A stretch of 64,000 nt of DNA from Posidonia oceanica (Eukaryota; Streptophyta; Magnoliopsida; Alismatales; Posidoniaceae): contig JAZBRS010000020.1 of assembly GCA_037176725.1 (NCBI GenBank), positions 87,924,001-87,988,000 on the forward strand. Reading direction: 5' to 3'. The notes under the pieces are model-generated. The model was given only the letters and a program-made list of their open reading frames with translations. It made no database searches and was not told the DNA's origin. How positions within the stretch are numbered: the stretch's first letter is position 1; every line of letters begins with the position of its first letter. The translations under genes and the position numbers were made by a program. Below are positions 48,438 through 59,550 of the stretch, piece by piece.

Positions 48438-49949
48438 TCAAACACCTACATCACTTGGAACAAGTAAAGATTTTGGTACCCACTTTATTTTGAGTCCAAA
48501 TGAGTTAGTCTTAGAAATCATATTATTTCTCATTTTAGGGATCCATTTTCCTCTTTCATCTTTCTTAATGACAAATTCATATTTTTCATTATTTTTAACT
48601 CTAACAAAACCATTTTCATATGGAGTAACATTTCTATGCACATTTCCAATTTTATACTTTCTTATATCAAGAATTTTCCTTTTAATTGTAATCATACTAA
48701 CATCATTAAGCAAACTTTCACTTTTGACTTTTAAGGATGCTATGTCATTTTCTAGAACATCAATTTTGCATTTCATGATATTTAACTCATTTTTCAAAAC
48801 ATCATTTTCTACTTCAATTGTTTCGTTCCTACTTCTCAGTTCAATATTTTCATTTGAAATTAATTCTTTTTCAAGAGATATATCAATAAAGCTTTTGTTT
48901 ATACTTTTATATTTACCATTCAAAGATTTATATTTCAAATAAAGCTCATTAAAAGCATCAAGCAAATCATCCATAGAAAAATCTTCAATATTATCCAAAG
49001 ATGATACCTCACTAGATGTAGCCATAAAACATGAGTGAGCAACCTCACCATCGGAAGAAAAATCTTCATCGGAAGAGTTGCTATCATCCCATGTAGCTTG
49101 AAGAGCCTTCTTTTTCTTGATTTTTCTTTTGTCATTCTTTTGAATTCTTTCTTTCTTTAAGAATGTCTTGAACTTATGAGTTATAAGAGCAAGATCTTTC
49201 ATCATCCGACTTGATTGAGGCATTAAGGGCAATACTCTTCTTCTCTGGAACATTTTCAAATTCCTTCTCTTTCATTTGTACTTCATAGGAAGTGAGATTT
49301 CCTATGAAATCTTCAAGGGAGTATGTTGAAAGATCCTTTGCTTCTTCAATAGCGGTGACCTTCTTCTCCCAAGACGGAGTAAGAAATCTAAGGACTTTCT
49401 AACTAAATAACTTGAACAAAAACTTTTACCAAGAGACTTCAAATTGTTAGTAATCTCACAAAATCTAGTAAACATGTCTTCAATAGATTCATAGGGTTGC
49501 ATTTTAAACATTTCATACTTATGAACAAGCATATTAATTTTTGTTTCTTTTACTTGGCTTGTTCCCTTATGAGTAACTTCTAAAACATGGCATGCTTCAT
49601 GAGAAGTACTACAATTAGAAATTTGATTAAATTGTTCTTCATTTATAGCACAAAACAAAGTATTTAATCACTTAGCATATATAGTTGCTAAATTTCTCTC
49701 ATTGACATTCCACTCCTTATAATGCTTTTTACTAGGAGTGTACCCATTTACAATTACATTCCATAAATCAAGATTAATAGATTTTAGATAAATAACCATT
49801 CTACATTTCCAATAGTTATAATTTGTACCATCAAAAAATGGTGGTCTATAAAAACTTTGACCCTCAACAATGCTAGTGTTAAATGAACAAGAAGTCATAT
49901 CTAGAAGATGATTAAATCTTATCCTAGAAAAACAAAACTCTGATACCAA
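48438..49949 (-). pseudogene. gag: Copia-type Gag, element E
   Basis: The start is probably the Met of MTSCSFNTS near 49898. The N-terminal core FYRPPFFDGTNYNYWKCRM and SINLDLWNVI is the copia gag (UBN2/DUF4219-like) domain. It continues with KINMLVHKYEMFKMQPYESI. The part 48438-49259 encodes KKKALQATWDDS, SSDGEVAHSCFMA, a long coiled coil and a final KWIPKMRNN/KWVPK segment typical of SIRE-like gags. A TGA near 49666 and a frameshift near 49400 break the gene. No zinc knuckle is visible. Confidence 0.78.
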
Positions 49950-49950
49950 T
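49938..49950 (-). promoter_or_regulatory. Primer binding site of element E (tRNA-iMet)
   Basis: The minus strand reads ATTGGTATCAGAG immediately after the LTR. This is the standard initiator-Met site, fully preserved. Confidence 0.9.
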
Positions 49951-50756
49951 TGTTAGGATTTTAGGGCTTCTCTAGAGGGGGTGAATAAAGAATATAAGAA
50001 AAATACAGAATTTAAAACTTAATTTGACAAGCACAAGTATATAGCTAAGTAAATGAAATATAAAGAGGGATTTGGATATTAATTATAAGCATGCAAAGAA
50101 GGGGATGAGAGAAATTGATATTACTCAGTGATTTATAGTACTTCAGCTTCCCTGGCTTAGTCCACTCCTCGAGAACCCCTTGAGAGTTTTCTTAATCCGA
50201 TCTTGTTCCCAGGCCAAGATCTGGCCATTACACACCTTGACGAACCCTCGCCAAGCTCTGCAAAAACCACAGTCTTCCCTTCTCACAACCGAAGAAGAAC
50301 TCACACTAGAAATGGAAATTTACAGCTCTTTTCTCTTTTCTATAATCTCCCAAACTCTCTTTTGGCAAAGTGAAAGGGATGTGAGTGAAGCTCTTTTGCT
50401 TGGGAAATATCCTCAAAAGATGGGCATGGAATGCTATAGAAAATGATGGGAATGAAGCACTACAATGTGTCTTGGGCTTGAAATCAACTCTCAAAAGATA
50501 GCTCTTAAAGTACTAGAGAAGGTATGACTTTTGTGTCAAGAGGGGGGTCTTATTTATAAGAAGGATGGGTAAAAATCTATCTCTACCGTTTCTTTCAACG
50601 TTCACAAACGGTTAGTAAAATGGCAGACCGAAATTATTCGGTTTGCCGTTTTATCACAGATTTTTGCAACGAACGACAAGTTCGGTATACCAAACTAGGT
50701 TCGATATGTCGCCAAAAAAAACCCTGATCCAGTACTCCGAATTTCTTCGGTGTGTC
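49951..50756 (-). repeat. 5' LTR of element E (truncated)
   Basis: It matches the first part of 42882-44083 up to about 43668. It then stops at 50756, where the LTR of element G begins. Confidence 0.9.
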
Positions 50757-53688
50757 TGTAGTAATCCTGAAATTCGGATCATCCATGCACGATGCCAAAG
50801 TTCGCGTGCACCGACCGAAAGTAGGTTCACTATATGCAGGTGAATCCGAGGAGGAAACTCAACTCAAAAGACACCGAAAAGCAGAGATGAAAGCCAAAAA
50901 GAAATAAAGAAAAGACATAGAGTTGCCACCTGATTTAATAAATTGGGAAAATTAGGAAAACCGTGTAAAGAACATGCAGGGAAAACCTATGCATTTTAGA
51001 AGCATGCGAAAATCAATGCAAATGCGTGACACGAGGTCACTATAGTCCAGATAAAGGGCAAGGACTCCTGTTACGTGCGGGGAAGGTGTTAGGCACCCCC
51101 GACACGCCTGAGGAATCAGTCTTTCAAAACTGATCCGCAATTGTGTGGCAAATGTTGGCGTGAAACGCCGGTTTAAATTCGCCCTAAGGCGGTATGCAAG
51201 ATGCAATTAATAAACCATGTAAAGCTTAGCAAACTTGTTTAAAAGCAATAAAGTAAAGTTAAAGCATTGCAAACAGGCGATAAGCAAGCGAGAAAAGTGA
51301 AGTTAAAGCCAAAAGAGTCGGATAAAAACTAAAGGGCGGCAACGGGAATAGCTACGCTCACTGCCTGGATTGCTGCTGGAGTTGTCGGCCACAGGGGCGA
51401 CAGTGCCTATCACTGGTGGAACTGGTGACACAGAGCACTCTCCTGCTACCTACGCAGCGACAATCATCACCAAGGAATGCTATGGAAATCATGCAAAACT
51501 AAAACTGGCGACAAAGCGATAAAGAATGCATGCTTTGAGACAAAACTAGCATAAAAACAAGTCGGTCAACTAAGCGTGGTGGTGGCAAGCGAGTGGCGTG
51601 GCCCTCTGCCTGAACTGCAATCAAGTCGCCATTGAGAGTAGCAACTGACCTAGGTCGCCACTGAGCATGGCGCTTAGCCCAGTCGCCAGGCTCCCAGGTG
51701 ACAAGGCCATGCACAATATTGCCAAGCAGGGACCTTTGCTACTGAAAACAATGCATGTGGACTATGAAAAATCAAGAACTAAGCATGCAGAAATACAAAT
51801 GGCATATCCACGATCAAAACCATGCAGTCGCTTTGCAAAGTGGCAACATGGGTCATGAGCTACGACTACTTAAAGTCTGGCTGGTTGACTGCTGAGAAAT
51901 ACAGTCGAGTCGCCGATGTGAGCTGCGGCTCAACTAGCAGTCCTGACCAAACTTCAAGGCCAAATCTCGCATCCAAACCATGCAAGTTTGAAAACTAATG
52001 ATGCAAACATGCAGAGCAATAAACCACAATGACAAAGAAACAAAAATCATGCAAAACAGAGGTCCAGGCAACGAGATACACCGACGCAAAGTCTGGTCGG
52101 GGTCTGCTTAAGTTGCAACTTAGTCGCTGCTTGGAGCAGCATCACCTCTGCAACTCGGCAAACCAAAAGGCGGACTTTGGAGCCAAATCTTTCTCCACAC
52201 ACGATGCAAAATTAACAACTAAGCATGCGAAGCTAAAGATCAAACAACCACCATCACAAAGAAACAAACAACAAGCAAAACGGTGGCCTGGATCGCCCAG
52301 AACGTCGGCCCAATGATCGGCCGACAATAGCTGAAGTTGTAGGTCAGTCGCCGCTTGGAGCGGCACCTGACCTAGCAGTCTGGTGGATGGACTTCAATGG
52401 TGAACTGCGTGCTCCAGACAATGCGGAAAAGGCCGGGGAGGATTGGAAAACCTCGACAACGTTCCCACGAACCCAACCACACCTTCGGTGTGGAAAATGG
52501 TGGCTTGAGGCATTCCACCCACCTCTGCCTCTTTGCGCCGCCGTGGCTTGCCGGAGACTGGCCATGTGAGCAGCCAACGACCCAACAACCTGGCTAGGAA
52601 GTGTCGTGGGATTGAGGGGAATGCGAGGGAAGTGTCGCAGGCTGAGAAAAGAGGTAGGTGCCTCTTTCCCGCCTCCACCGGTGGATAGCCGGCATTGCCG
52701 GGCCTCCTCGGTCGTTGGCACGACTAAGGGTGCAAGGAGGTTAACGGCCGATACGGCCACGAAGGGAGGAGGTCTGGGAACATTCCCAGATCCTCAGGCA
52801 TGCAATGAGGTTGAGGATTCGACCTCAGGAGCTTGCCGGAGTCGACAGACAAGAGTTGAAGAAGGCTTGTCGACGATGAGTTCAAAGGCAAACAGCGGGC
52901 TTAGGAAGGCTTGGGATTGCACAAGGATGCTTGGGATCACACAAGGAAGGTGGGGGAAAGCTTTGGGAGGATTGAATTTGCTCTGGAGCTCTCGGAATTG
53001 CAAATGCGGTGGTTGCAAAGTGAGTGCAGTGGTGGGTTCAAGCAACGGCCTCGGGGTTTTGTTCAAACGGCTAGCCTTTGGTGCAAGAAAGAAGGCACAG
53101 TGAGGGGTGTGAGAACAGGTTCTACGCTGGGAAAGCAAGTGAAGTAAGTGGGAAAGGGACAGGTGGTAAATGCGGGCTGACGAAGTCATCGATGGCGGGC
53201 GGCTAGCGAAGGTGGTGGAAGATGTTGTGTCTAGCAAGTGGCCGGCAAGGAGGTGACTGGTGGTAGGGAAGTTAGTGCGACTTGGCGGCTAGTGGGTGGT
53301 CGGGAGTGGGCGAGTAAGTGGCCAAAAGGGACGGGCGGTGACTGGAGGCAGTGACGGGGAACGGGCATGGCAGTGAGCTGGGTCGGTGGTCTGAGTTGCA
53401 GTCCAGTCGCCAGTTGTAGTGGCACCTAACTTAATCGCCACTTGGAGGCGCGACCATGTTTAGTCGCCTTTGCATGCAGCACCAAAATGTGCAATTCAGT
53501 AAACTGGGCTGCAATTGGGCTTGGGCTGGTTTAAGGCTTAGGTTATGTTTGAAAAATGGAAAATAGGTGATTTTGGGTTGGCTTTGGGTTTGGAATTGGA
53601 TGATTCTAAAATGGGCTTTGCTGTGCCATAACAAACGAATCTCTGGCAATTCCTCAATGAAAAAACCTGTCAAAATGGGGTGTCTACA
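50757..53688 (-). repeat. 3' LTR of element G (LTR3, 2.93 kb)
   Basis: TGTAGTAATCC...GGTGTCTACA, related over its length to LTR2. The conserved motif is at 51055-51108. Hairpins lie at about 51410-51428, 51685-51705, 52123-52143 and 52341-52373. The last has two stem parts, AGGTCAG/CTGACCT and GCCGCT/AGCGGC. Confidence 0.9.
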
Positions 53689-53701
53689 GATGCCCCTCCC
53701 T
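53689..53701 (-). promoter_or_regulatory. Polypurine tract of element G
   Basis: The minus strand reads AGGGAGGGGCATC directly before TGTAGACACC of the LTR. It proves that LTR3 is a 3' LTR. Confidence 0.85.
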
Positions 53702-55500
53702 AAGCGAGGTCAGGCGAAGCGAAACTGTGGCTCAGGGTTGACAAGACACCCCACCCGACACTGGGAGGAGCACAGAGGCTAACAGCATGAGTCACTTATT
53801 CGGCGGATGCACCGAAAATCATGACTCGCCGCTGTAAGCAAAATGCAAATGCAGATGCGAATGCTAATGCTGATGCTGATGCAATGCATGCTAATGCAGA
53901 GTGAAGCTAATGCACGGCAGCAAGTTGGCGACTAGTCCAGACTTGCTCAAAAAACGGCACCGGACAAGACTGATATGCTTGTCGTCCGGGCAGGTAGGGC
54001 TGCCGATCCGAAAGGGGAACAGATGCAACTTGTCCTCACCCGAGGAAGCAAGTGAACGACGAGAGCCATGCAAAAGGGGCAGGATTCCAAGAATGCCTGA
54101 GGGAAGAGAGGGCATCTCCTCCTGCCGAACCGAAAGGCAAGCAAGAAAGCAAGAGAAAGGAGGGCAAGTGGGGCTCCGTCCGCTTGGAGCAAAGCCACGC
54201 AAGGGCTGATCCTCACACAAGGAAACAAGGAAGGACTCCGTGCACCAAATGGAGCCGAGCAAAGGCTTGTCCTCGCACGATGGAGCAGGCAAGGAACTCC
54301 ATGCACCAAACGTAGTCACCAAAGGGGGCTTGTCCTCAACCGAGGAAGCAAGCGCAAGGTCTCCATGTAGACGGAGTCGGGCAAGGGCTTGTCCTCTCAC
54401 GAGGAAGCAAGCGGGGGATTCCGTGCAGACGGAATCCGAGGGGCTCGTCCTCACGCATGAGGAAACAAGCGGGTTGATCCTCGCACAAGGAAACAGACGG
54501 GGGACTTCGTTCGCACCAAACGGAGCCACCAAAGGCTTGTCCTCGTTCGAGGAAACAAGCGGGCCTGTCCTTGCATGAGGAAACAGGCGAGGGACTTCGT
54601 CCGCACGGAGCGAAGTCACCAGGGCGCTTGTCCTCGCACGAGGAAGCAAGCAGGCCTGATCCTCACACGAGGAAACAGACGGGGGGCTCCGTTCACACGG
54701 AGCTAGGGCACGCATAGGCTTGTCCTTAGCCGAGGAACAAATGGGCCTGATCCTCGCACGAGGAAACAGGCAAGAACTCCATCTGCACAGAGCTGCGCTA
54801 GGGCTTGTCCTCGCACGAGGAAGCAAGCAGGCCTGACCTCGCACGAGGAAACAGGCAAAGGACTCCGTCCGCACGGAGTCGAGCATAGACTTGTCCTTGC
54901 ACGAGGAAGCAAGCGAGCCTAACCTCGCACGAGGAAACAGGCAGAGGACTCCGTGCACCAAACGGAGTTGCGCAAAGAACAACCAGTAAGCATACAGACT
55001 TACCGACCAAAAGAGGAGAAAAGAAAAAGGGGAGCGATAACACAGGGCAGCAAAAAAGATGATAACTAAAGCATCCCTGGCATCGAAAAAGCGAAGATTG
55101 CAGACAAAACTAACGTGTTTGCTAAACAAGTAGTTAGGGGTACTAGCCCGGAGGTTGATCCGGGCGAAGGCGCTTGGCGGCCTGCTTGCTTGCTTTGACA
55201 GTGTGGGTCTGCAGAGATTCTGGCATGTAGATTGATTACAGGGGGAGCTTTGCTGCAGCTTCCTTATGCTGAGAGTCCTTGTTGTTGCTCCTGGCTCTCT
55301 GAAGTGCCTGATGCGTCTCCTGCAGCATCTTGGCAGAAACAAATATGCAAAGGGCTGGGCATGCAACACAATCAGATGGCGTGAAACGTCTTTGCATTGA
55401 TTGAATTCTGGTTACATGCCTATGCCAGGCCAAAAAGAGTTACAACATGATTCAAAAACTGAACAAGCATGCAACTGCACAGATGCCCTATCTAGTTCGG
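53702..55500 (-). repeat. 3' UTR of G with tandem hairpin array
   Basis: About 190 bp next to the PPT are conserved with 61663-61880 of element H. The array (about 54230-54960) has units of about 60 bp, then about 85-92 bp. Full units carry three hairpins: stem TCCTCG/CGAGGA flanked by CTTG/CAAG, the same stem flanked by GCCTG/CAGGC, and stem GACTCCGT/ACGGAGTC. The 492-codon open frame across it (53891-55369) is a by-product of the repeat. The segment 55100-55250 is conserved with 63210-63350. Confidence 0.78.
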
Positions 55501-55601
55501 GCCTTCTTTGATCTTCTGGAGTAAGGGAACGAGGGGGCGCTAGGTGGGATCTCGTTGATGGGCCAAAGTCCCTGCACCTCCTTGACATACTCAGGAGTGC
55601 A

Positions 55602-56690
55602 TCATGAGCCTTTTGCAGCCGCGATGTCCGTCGACTGCACTCCATGCTGCATCAAGTCAACTAGCTCTATTGTAGCAGTAGCTGAACTGAGAGGATAGAT
55701 CTGGAGATACCTCAGTGCTGCGCCATCAACAAAGGCGCCCTGCTGGAAGCCAAATTGTTGCATGACCCAAATAGGGTGATATTCCACACCCCCGGTGAAT
55801 CCTGGCAGCACCACGAGTCGCATGTCGCGGGTGCCAAAGAAGACAATGAATGGCTCAACTGTGAATGGGCTGATATGCCAAGTTACTACATCATCCGTCA
55901 GCTTTGACAGCTTCTTGTATTCCTCCTGGACGCTCTTGATGGTCTTGGCATGGCCGCTGTTGCAGTATGTTTCAAAAGCATGCGCCTGGGGGTGCAAAAT
56001 ATCCATTTCTAAGTGTGTAGCCAACCAAATCTGTATAAATGCTCCGCAGCCGTGGAAGTGGCGTTAATGGTGTGAGACGTGGTCCAGTCTGCGATAAGTC
56101 TCTACCAGGACAACTGGTGCTAGGTCAATCTACCGGGTGACCACAGCGAGTGCAATCTCAGCAATCTCGATTGCGATTGTCATCCGACCATGCGTGAAAA
56201 TCAGCTCGCCTAGGAAGCAGGTGACAAATCCCTGGAGCCATAGCTCATCTCCGAGTTCAGCATGCTTTTCCACAGTCTCATCAAAGTATGCTAGGCGGAG
56301 CATGGGCATGAGCCAGCTGGTGCAAATTAGTCTTTGCTGGCAGCCTTCAGTAGAGAGCCTAGACAGTTGTCTCAGGACTGCAATGTGCCTATCGCGCCTT
56401 ACAAAAATAGTTGGTCCCATGATCTTGGAGAAGCTGCAAATCCGACGTACTTCCTCCAGCGTGGGTGTCAGCTCTGTCCTGTCGAAGCGAAAGACGTGGT
56501 ACACTAGTTTCCAAAACCTTACCGCGGCGCACAAGAGATACCAGCTCACTTCAACATCCACTGCCCTCAGAAGTTTAGATGGAATGCCCCACAGGCGCAG
56601 CTTCTCACGGTCATCTTCAGTGAGCTTGCCAATCCACTCTCGCAGGGTCTTGGAGCAATGCATTGGGGTAACTAGAGTGGGGAAATCCAT
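55602..56690 (-). pseudogene. DUF7745/plant-mobile-domain-like ORF, element G
   Basis: This is the most complete copy. The start at 56690 (MDFPTLVTPMHC) leads into FRFDRTELTPTLEEVRRICSF, LSRLSTEGCQQ and GELIFTHGRMTIAIEIAEIAL. A TAG near 56130 and a TAA near 56068 interrupt one continuous frame, which resumes as FHGCGAFIQIWLATHLEMD and runs to a TGA at 55602. The H copy continues about 30 residues further, so the TGA is probably a mutation. The ORF lies downstream of pol in element sense. Function unknown. Confidence 0.65.
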
Positions 56691-57096
56691 TGCGCAAGAG
56701 CGAGAATGCAGGCAGCTAGTGTAGAATCTTCAGGTACCTACGACCAAGGTTGTGGTTTATTAGATCATATAGGCATGTAACCACTGGCTGATAAAGGGGG
56801 CAAATCCTAGTGCTAGTAAAGTAGTTCAAAAGGTTCAGCATCTAGCATTCAAAATGCAGAGACTAAGCATATTCAAGCAAAAGAGGATTCTACCTACACA
56901 GGATAGGGCTGGTAGGAGCTCTGGATCAGCGTAGCTCGAAGGAGGTCGATGCATGCTTGATAGAAGTACTGTCTCAGTGCCGAGCCAAGTATTGCAGAGC
57001 GGAAAGATAAAAGAAAAGGAATGATCGGTGCTATGGATATATGCATGATTTATGATTGATGTGCTGTGGGTATATGCATGATTTATGATTGGTGTG
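56691..57096 (-). other. Spacer upstream of the DUF7745-like ORF, element G
   Basis: Non-coding; similar to 905-1300 of AB. It stops at the LTR4 boundary without a PBS-like sequence, which shows that LTR4 is not the 5' LTR of G. Confidence 0.65.
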
Positions 57097-58379
57097 TGTA
57101 GTAACCCTGAAATTTGGATCGTCCATGCACGATGCCAAAGCTCGCGTGTACTGATCGGAATTAGGTTCACTATTAGCGGTTGGACTTGAGGAGGGATGCT
57201 CTACTCAGAAACAATGGAAAAAGAGGAAAAAGAAAAAGATAAGACTAAATCAGAGTCGCCACCATGTCTATTAAATTGGGAGACAAGGAAAATCGGGGAA
57301 AGCATGAGAAATCATGCAAAAAAGAAAGAAATAAGAATGCAAATGCTATGCAAATGTGACTTGTGCCTAGGATAAGGGCAATATGGTCATTACGCGCCAA
57401 GAGAGAGGGCAAGGACTCCTGCGACACACGGGGAAGGTGTTAGGCACCCCCGATACGTCCAAAGAATCGATCTTTCTAGGCTTAACGCTCGCATATGCAG
57501 GAAGATGCATGCTGTGAACGCCTAAATGCCATGAATGCTTAATTACATGCTCAAATGTGTGCTCTAAGTGTTAAGATGCGTGCAGGGAATTAAACGTGCA
57601 ATCTATGTGCACAGTAGCGCTGTCAATGTTCCGATCGGAGCAGGCCCTAGTTCGTAAGAACTCCAGATAGTAAGCATCACTGCCCTAATGCAGATGTAGG
57701 TGATAAATCAAAGCAGCGATGAAAACCATACAATGCAGGTGTGCGACAAGCAAAAGGAAGCAAAATAGGGGCGGCAAAGCCTAATCTACTTGCACGAGAA
57801 AACAGATCGAGAAAACAATGCGTGCAATGCGAACTGTAAGGCAATGAGTGATATGTAGTGATTCAGGTGGGCTTATCTTGAAGATCTGAAGCCTGATCTG
57901 AAATAACCTTGGTTAGAATGAAAGATCATTCAACCAGGAAGACCTGGATAGTTAGATCGTGAAGATCCAACGGTCCGATCAAAAGTTATACAGGTTTCAA
58001 GTCAGATGGCTTAAGGGCCAGAAAAAGTGGTCTATGTAGGGGTCTAAGTGCAAAATGTCCCTATGTGTGTGCAATGCAGGGTGTCCTACATGCAATGAGG
58101 CTAAGGGTGCTCAAACAAGTGCAATGGTGCAATATGCAATGATATGGATGCAATGCATGTGAAAATGCAAATGCAGGCACCTAAGTGCAATTAAAATAAC
58201 TATAGGGGCCTAAATGTAAAATGTCCCTACGTGTGTGCAATGTAGGGCAAATGCATGATAAAAACTAATGCAGCAATGCAATAGGCAAGCATGAGCACAA
58301 TGCAACATTAATTAAAAGATGTGCATGCAATAGAGCAAGAAAAGGACCTACATGCAATTTTGAAAACATGTGGGACTAA

Positions 58380-59550
58380 AATGCAATGCAAAAGTAACAT
58401 GCAAACATACAACAGTTGGATATTAGGACTAACATGCAATTAGACCTAACTGTGGGATTTTAATTGCAAGACAGGATGCAAGCAGGCAAGCAATTGAAAT
58501 TAGGACTAACATGTAATTAGTACAAACTATTGGACTAAATTGCAAAAGCAAGATAAACAGGCAAGCATGCAATGATCTTAACATTTTTGGACTAATATGC
58601 AATTAAAACAAACTATTGTATTTTACTACAATGCAATATGATTTAAAATGCAACTAAAATGACATTTAAATGCATAAAGGACTAAAATGCAAATAAAACA
58701 AGTTATTGGACTAAACAGCAATGCAATATGGTTTAAAACATGATTTAAATGAATGATTAAATGCAAAATGCACTGATATGCAATTATAACATTTTTCAAG
58801 ATTTTTCTGCAATGCAATAAAGTTTAAAATGGAAGTTAAATGAGATCTACAACAAAATAGGACTAATATGCAAATAAAACATATTTTTGGGTTTTTCTGC
58901 AATGCAATATAGTTTAAAATAGAAATTCAATAATTGATTAACAACAGATGGACTTAAATGCAATTACAACATTTTTCTAGGCTTTTATGCAATGCAATAA
59001 GGTAAAATGCAAAATTAAATGACTGATTCACAACTGATTAGACTAACATGCAATTAAAACATATTTTTGGGTTTTTCTGCAATGCAATATAGTTTTAAAA
59101 CATGATTTAAATGAAATCTACAACAGAATAGGACTAATGTTCAAATAAAATAAAAGACAGGATGAAAATGCAATGTAATAAGGTAAAAGATGACATTTAA
59201 ATGCTGTGATAAATAAACTGAGGAATGAAATGTGATAAAAGTAAAATATAGGATTAAAAATGCAATGTAATAAGGTAAAAATGGAAATTAAATGATTACT
59301 GATATGGTCTGAGGACTTAGATGTGATAAAAGTAAAATACAGAATTAAAAATGCAATGTAATAAGGCAAACATGGAAATTAAATGATTACTGATATGATC
59401 TAAGGACTGAAACGTAATAAAAATAAACTGTAGAAATTAAATGCAATGTAATATAGTTTTAATCAGAAATTAAATGAAATCTAAACCGACTCTGGATTGA
59501 AACACAAATAAACTAAAACCTAGGGACCTAAATGCAATGCATGAATTAAA
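58380..59550. repeat. 90-bp tandem array in LTR4
   Basis: The word TGCAATGCAATA or TGCAATGTAATA recurs at 58629, 58719, 58809, 58899, 58989, 59079, 59169, 59261, 59351 and 59441, a nearly exact 90-bp period. Units are AT-rich and diverged. Confidence 0.88.

Larger units (their letters stand above)
42882..50756 (-). mobile_element. Ty1/copia (SIRE-like) gag-only element E
   Basis: Both LTRs begin TGTTAGGATTTTAG on the plus strand. In element sense the order is a 5' LTR (49951-50756, cut by element G), PBS, gag, about 1.4 kb non-coding, PPT and 3' LTR (42882-44083). Without the nested solo LTR the internal region is only about 2.9 kb and has no protease, integrase or RT, so E is non-autonomous. 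The LTRs differ by roughly 10% by eye, so it is old. The left target flank is AAAAT. Confidence 0.85.
50757..57096 (-). mobile_element. Tat-like retrotransposon G (3' part)
   Basis: From right to left: spacer, DUF7745-like ORF, hairpin array, PPT and 3' LTR (50757-53688). The right end at 57096 is cut by element H, so integrase, gag and the 5' LTR of G must lie beyond the window. It was inserted in the 5' LTR of E. Confidence 0.82.

Noticed and set aside
53891..55369. 492-codon open frame on the minus strand rich in repeated CED/ARTS words
   Set aside because: It runs through the hairpin tandem array in the 3' UTR of element G; the periodicity removes stops. Neither element H nor AB has a counterpart, and no domain is visible.
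57097..57097. LTR4 as the 5' LTR of element G, making a short LTR-ORF-LTR element
   Set aside because: No PBS lies left of LTR4, whereas a PPT lies right of it, so LTR4 is the 3' LTR of another element; G continues beyond H.
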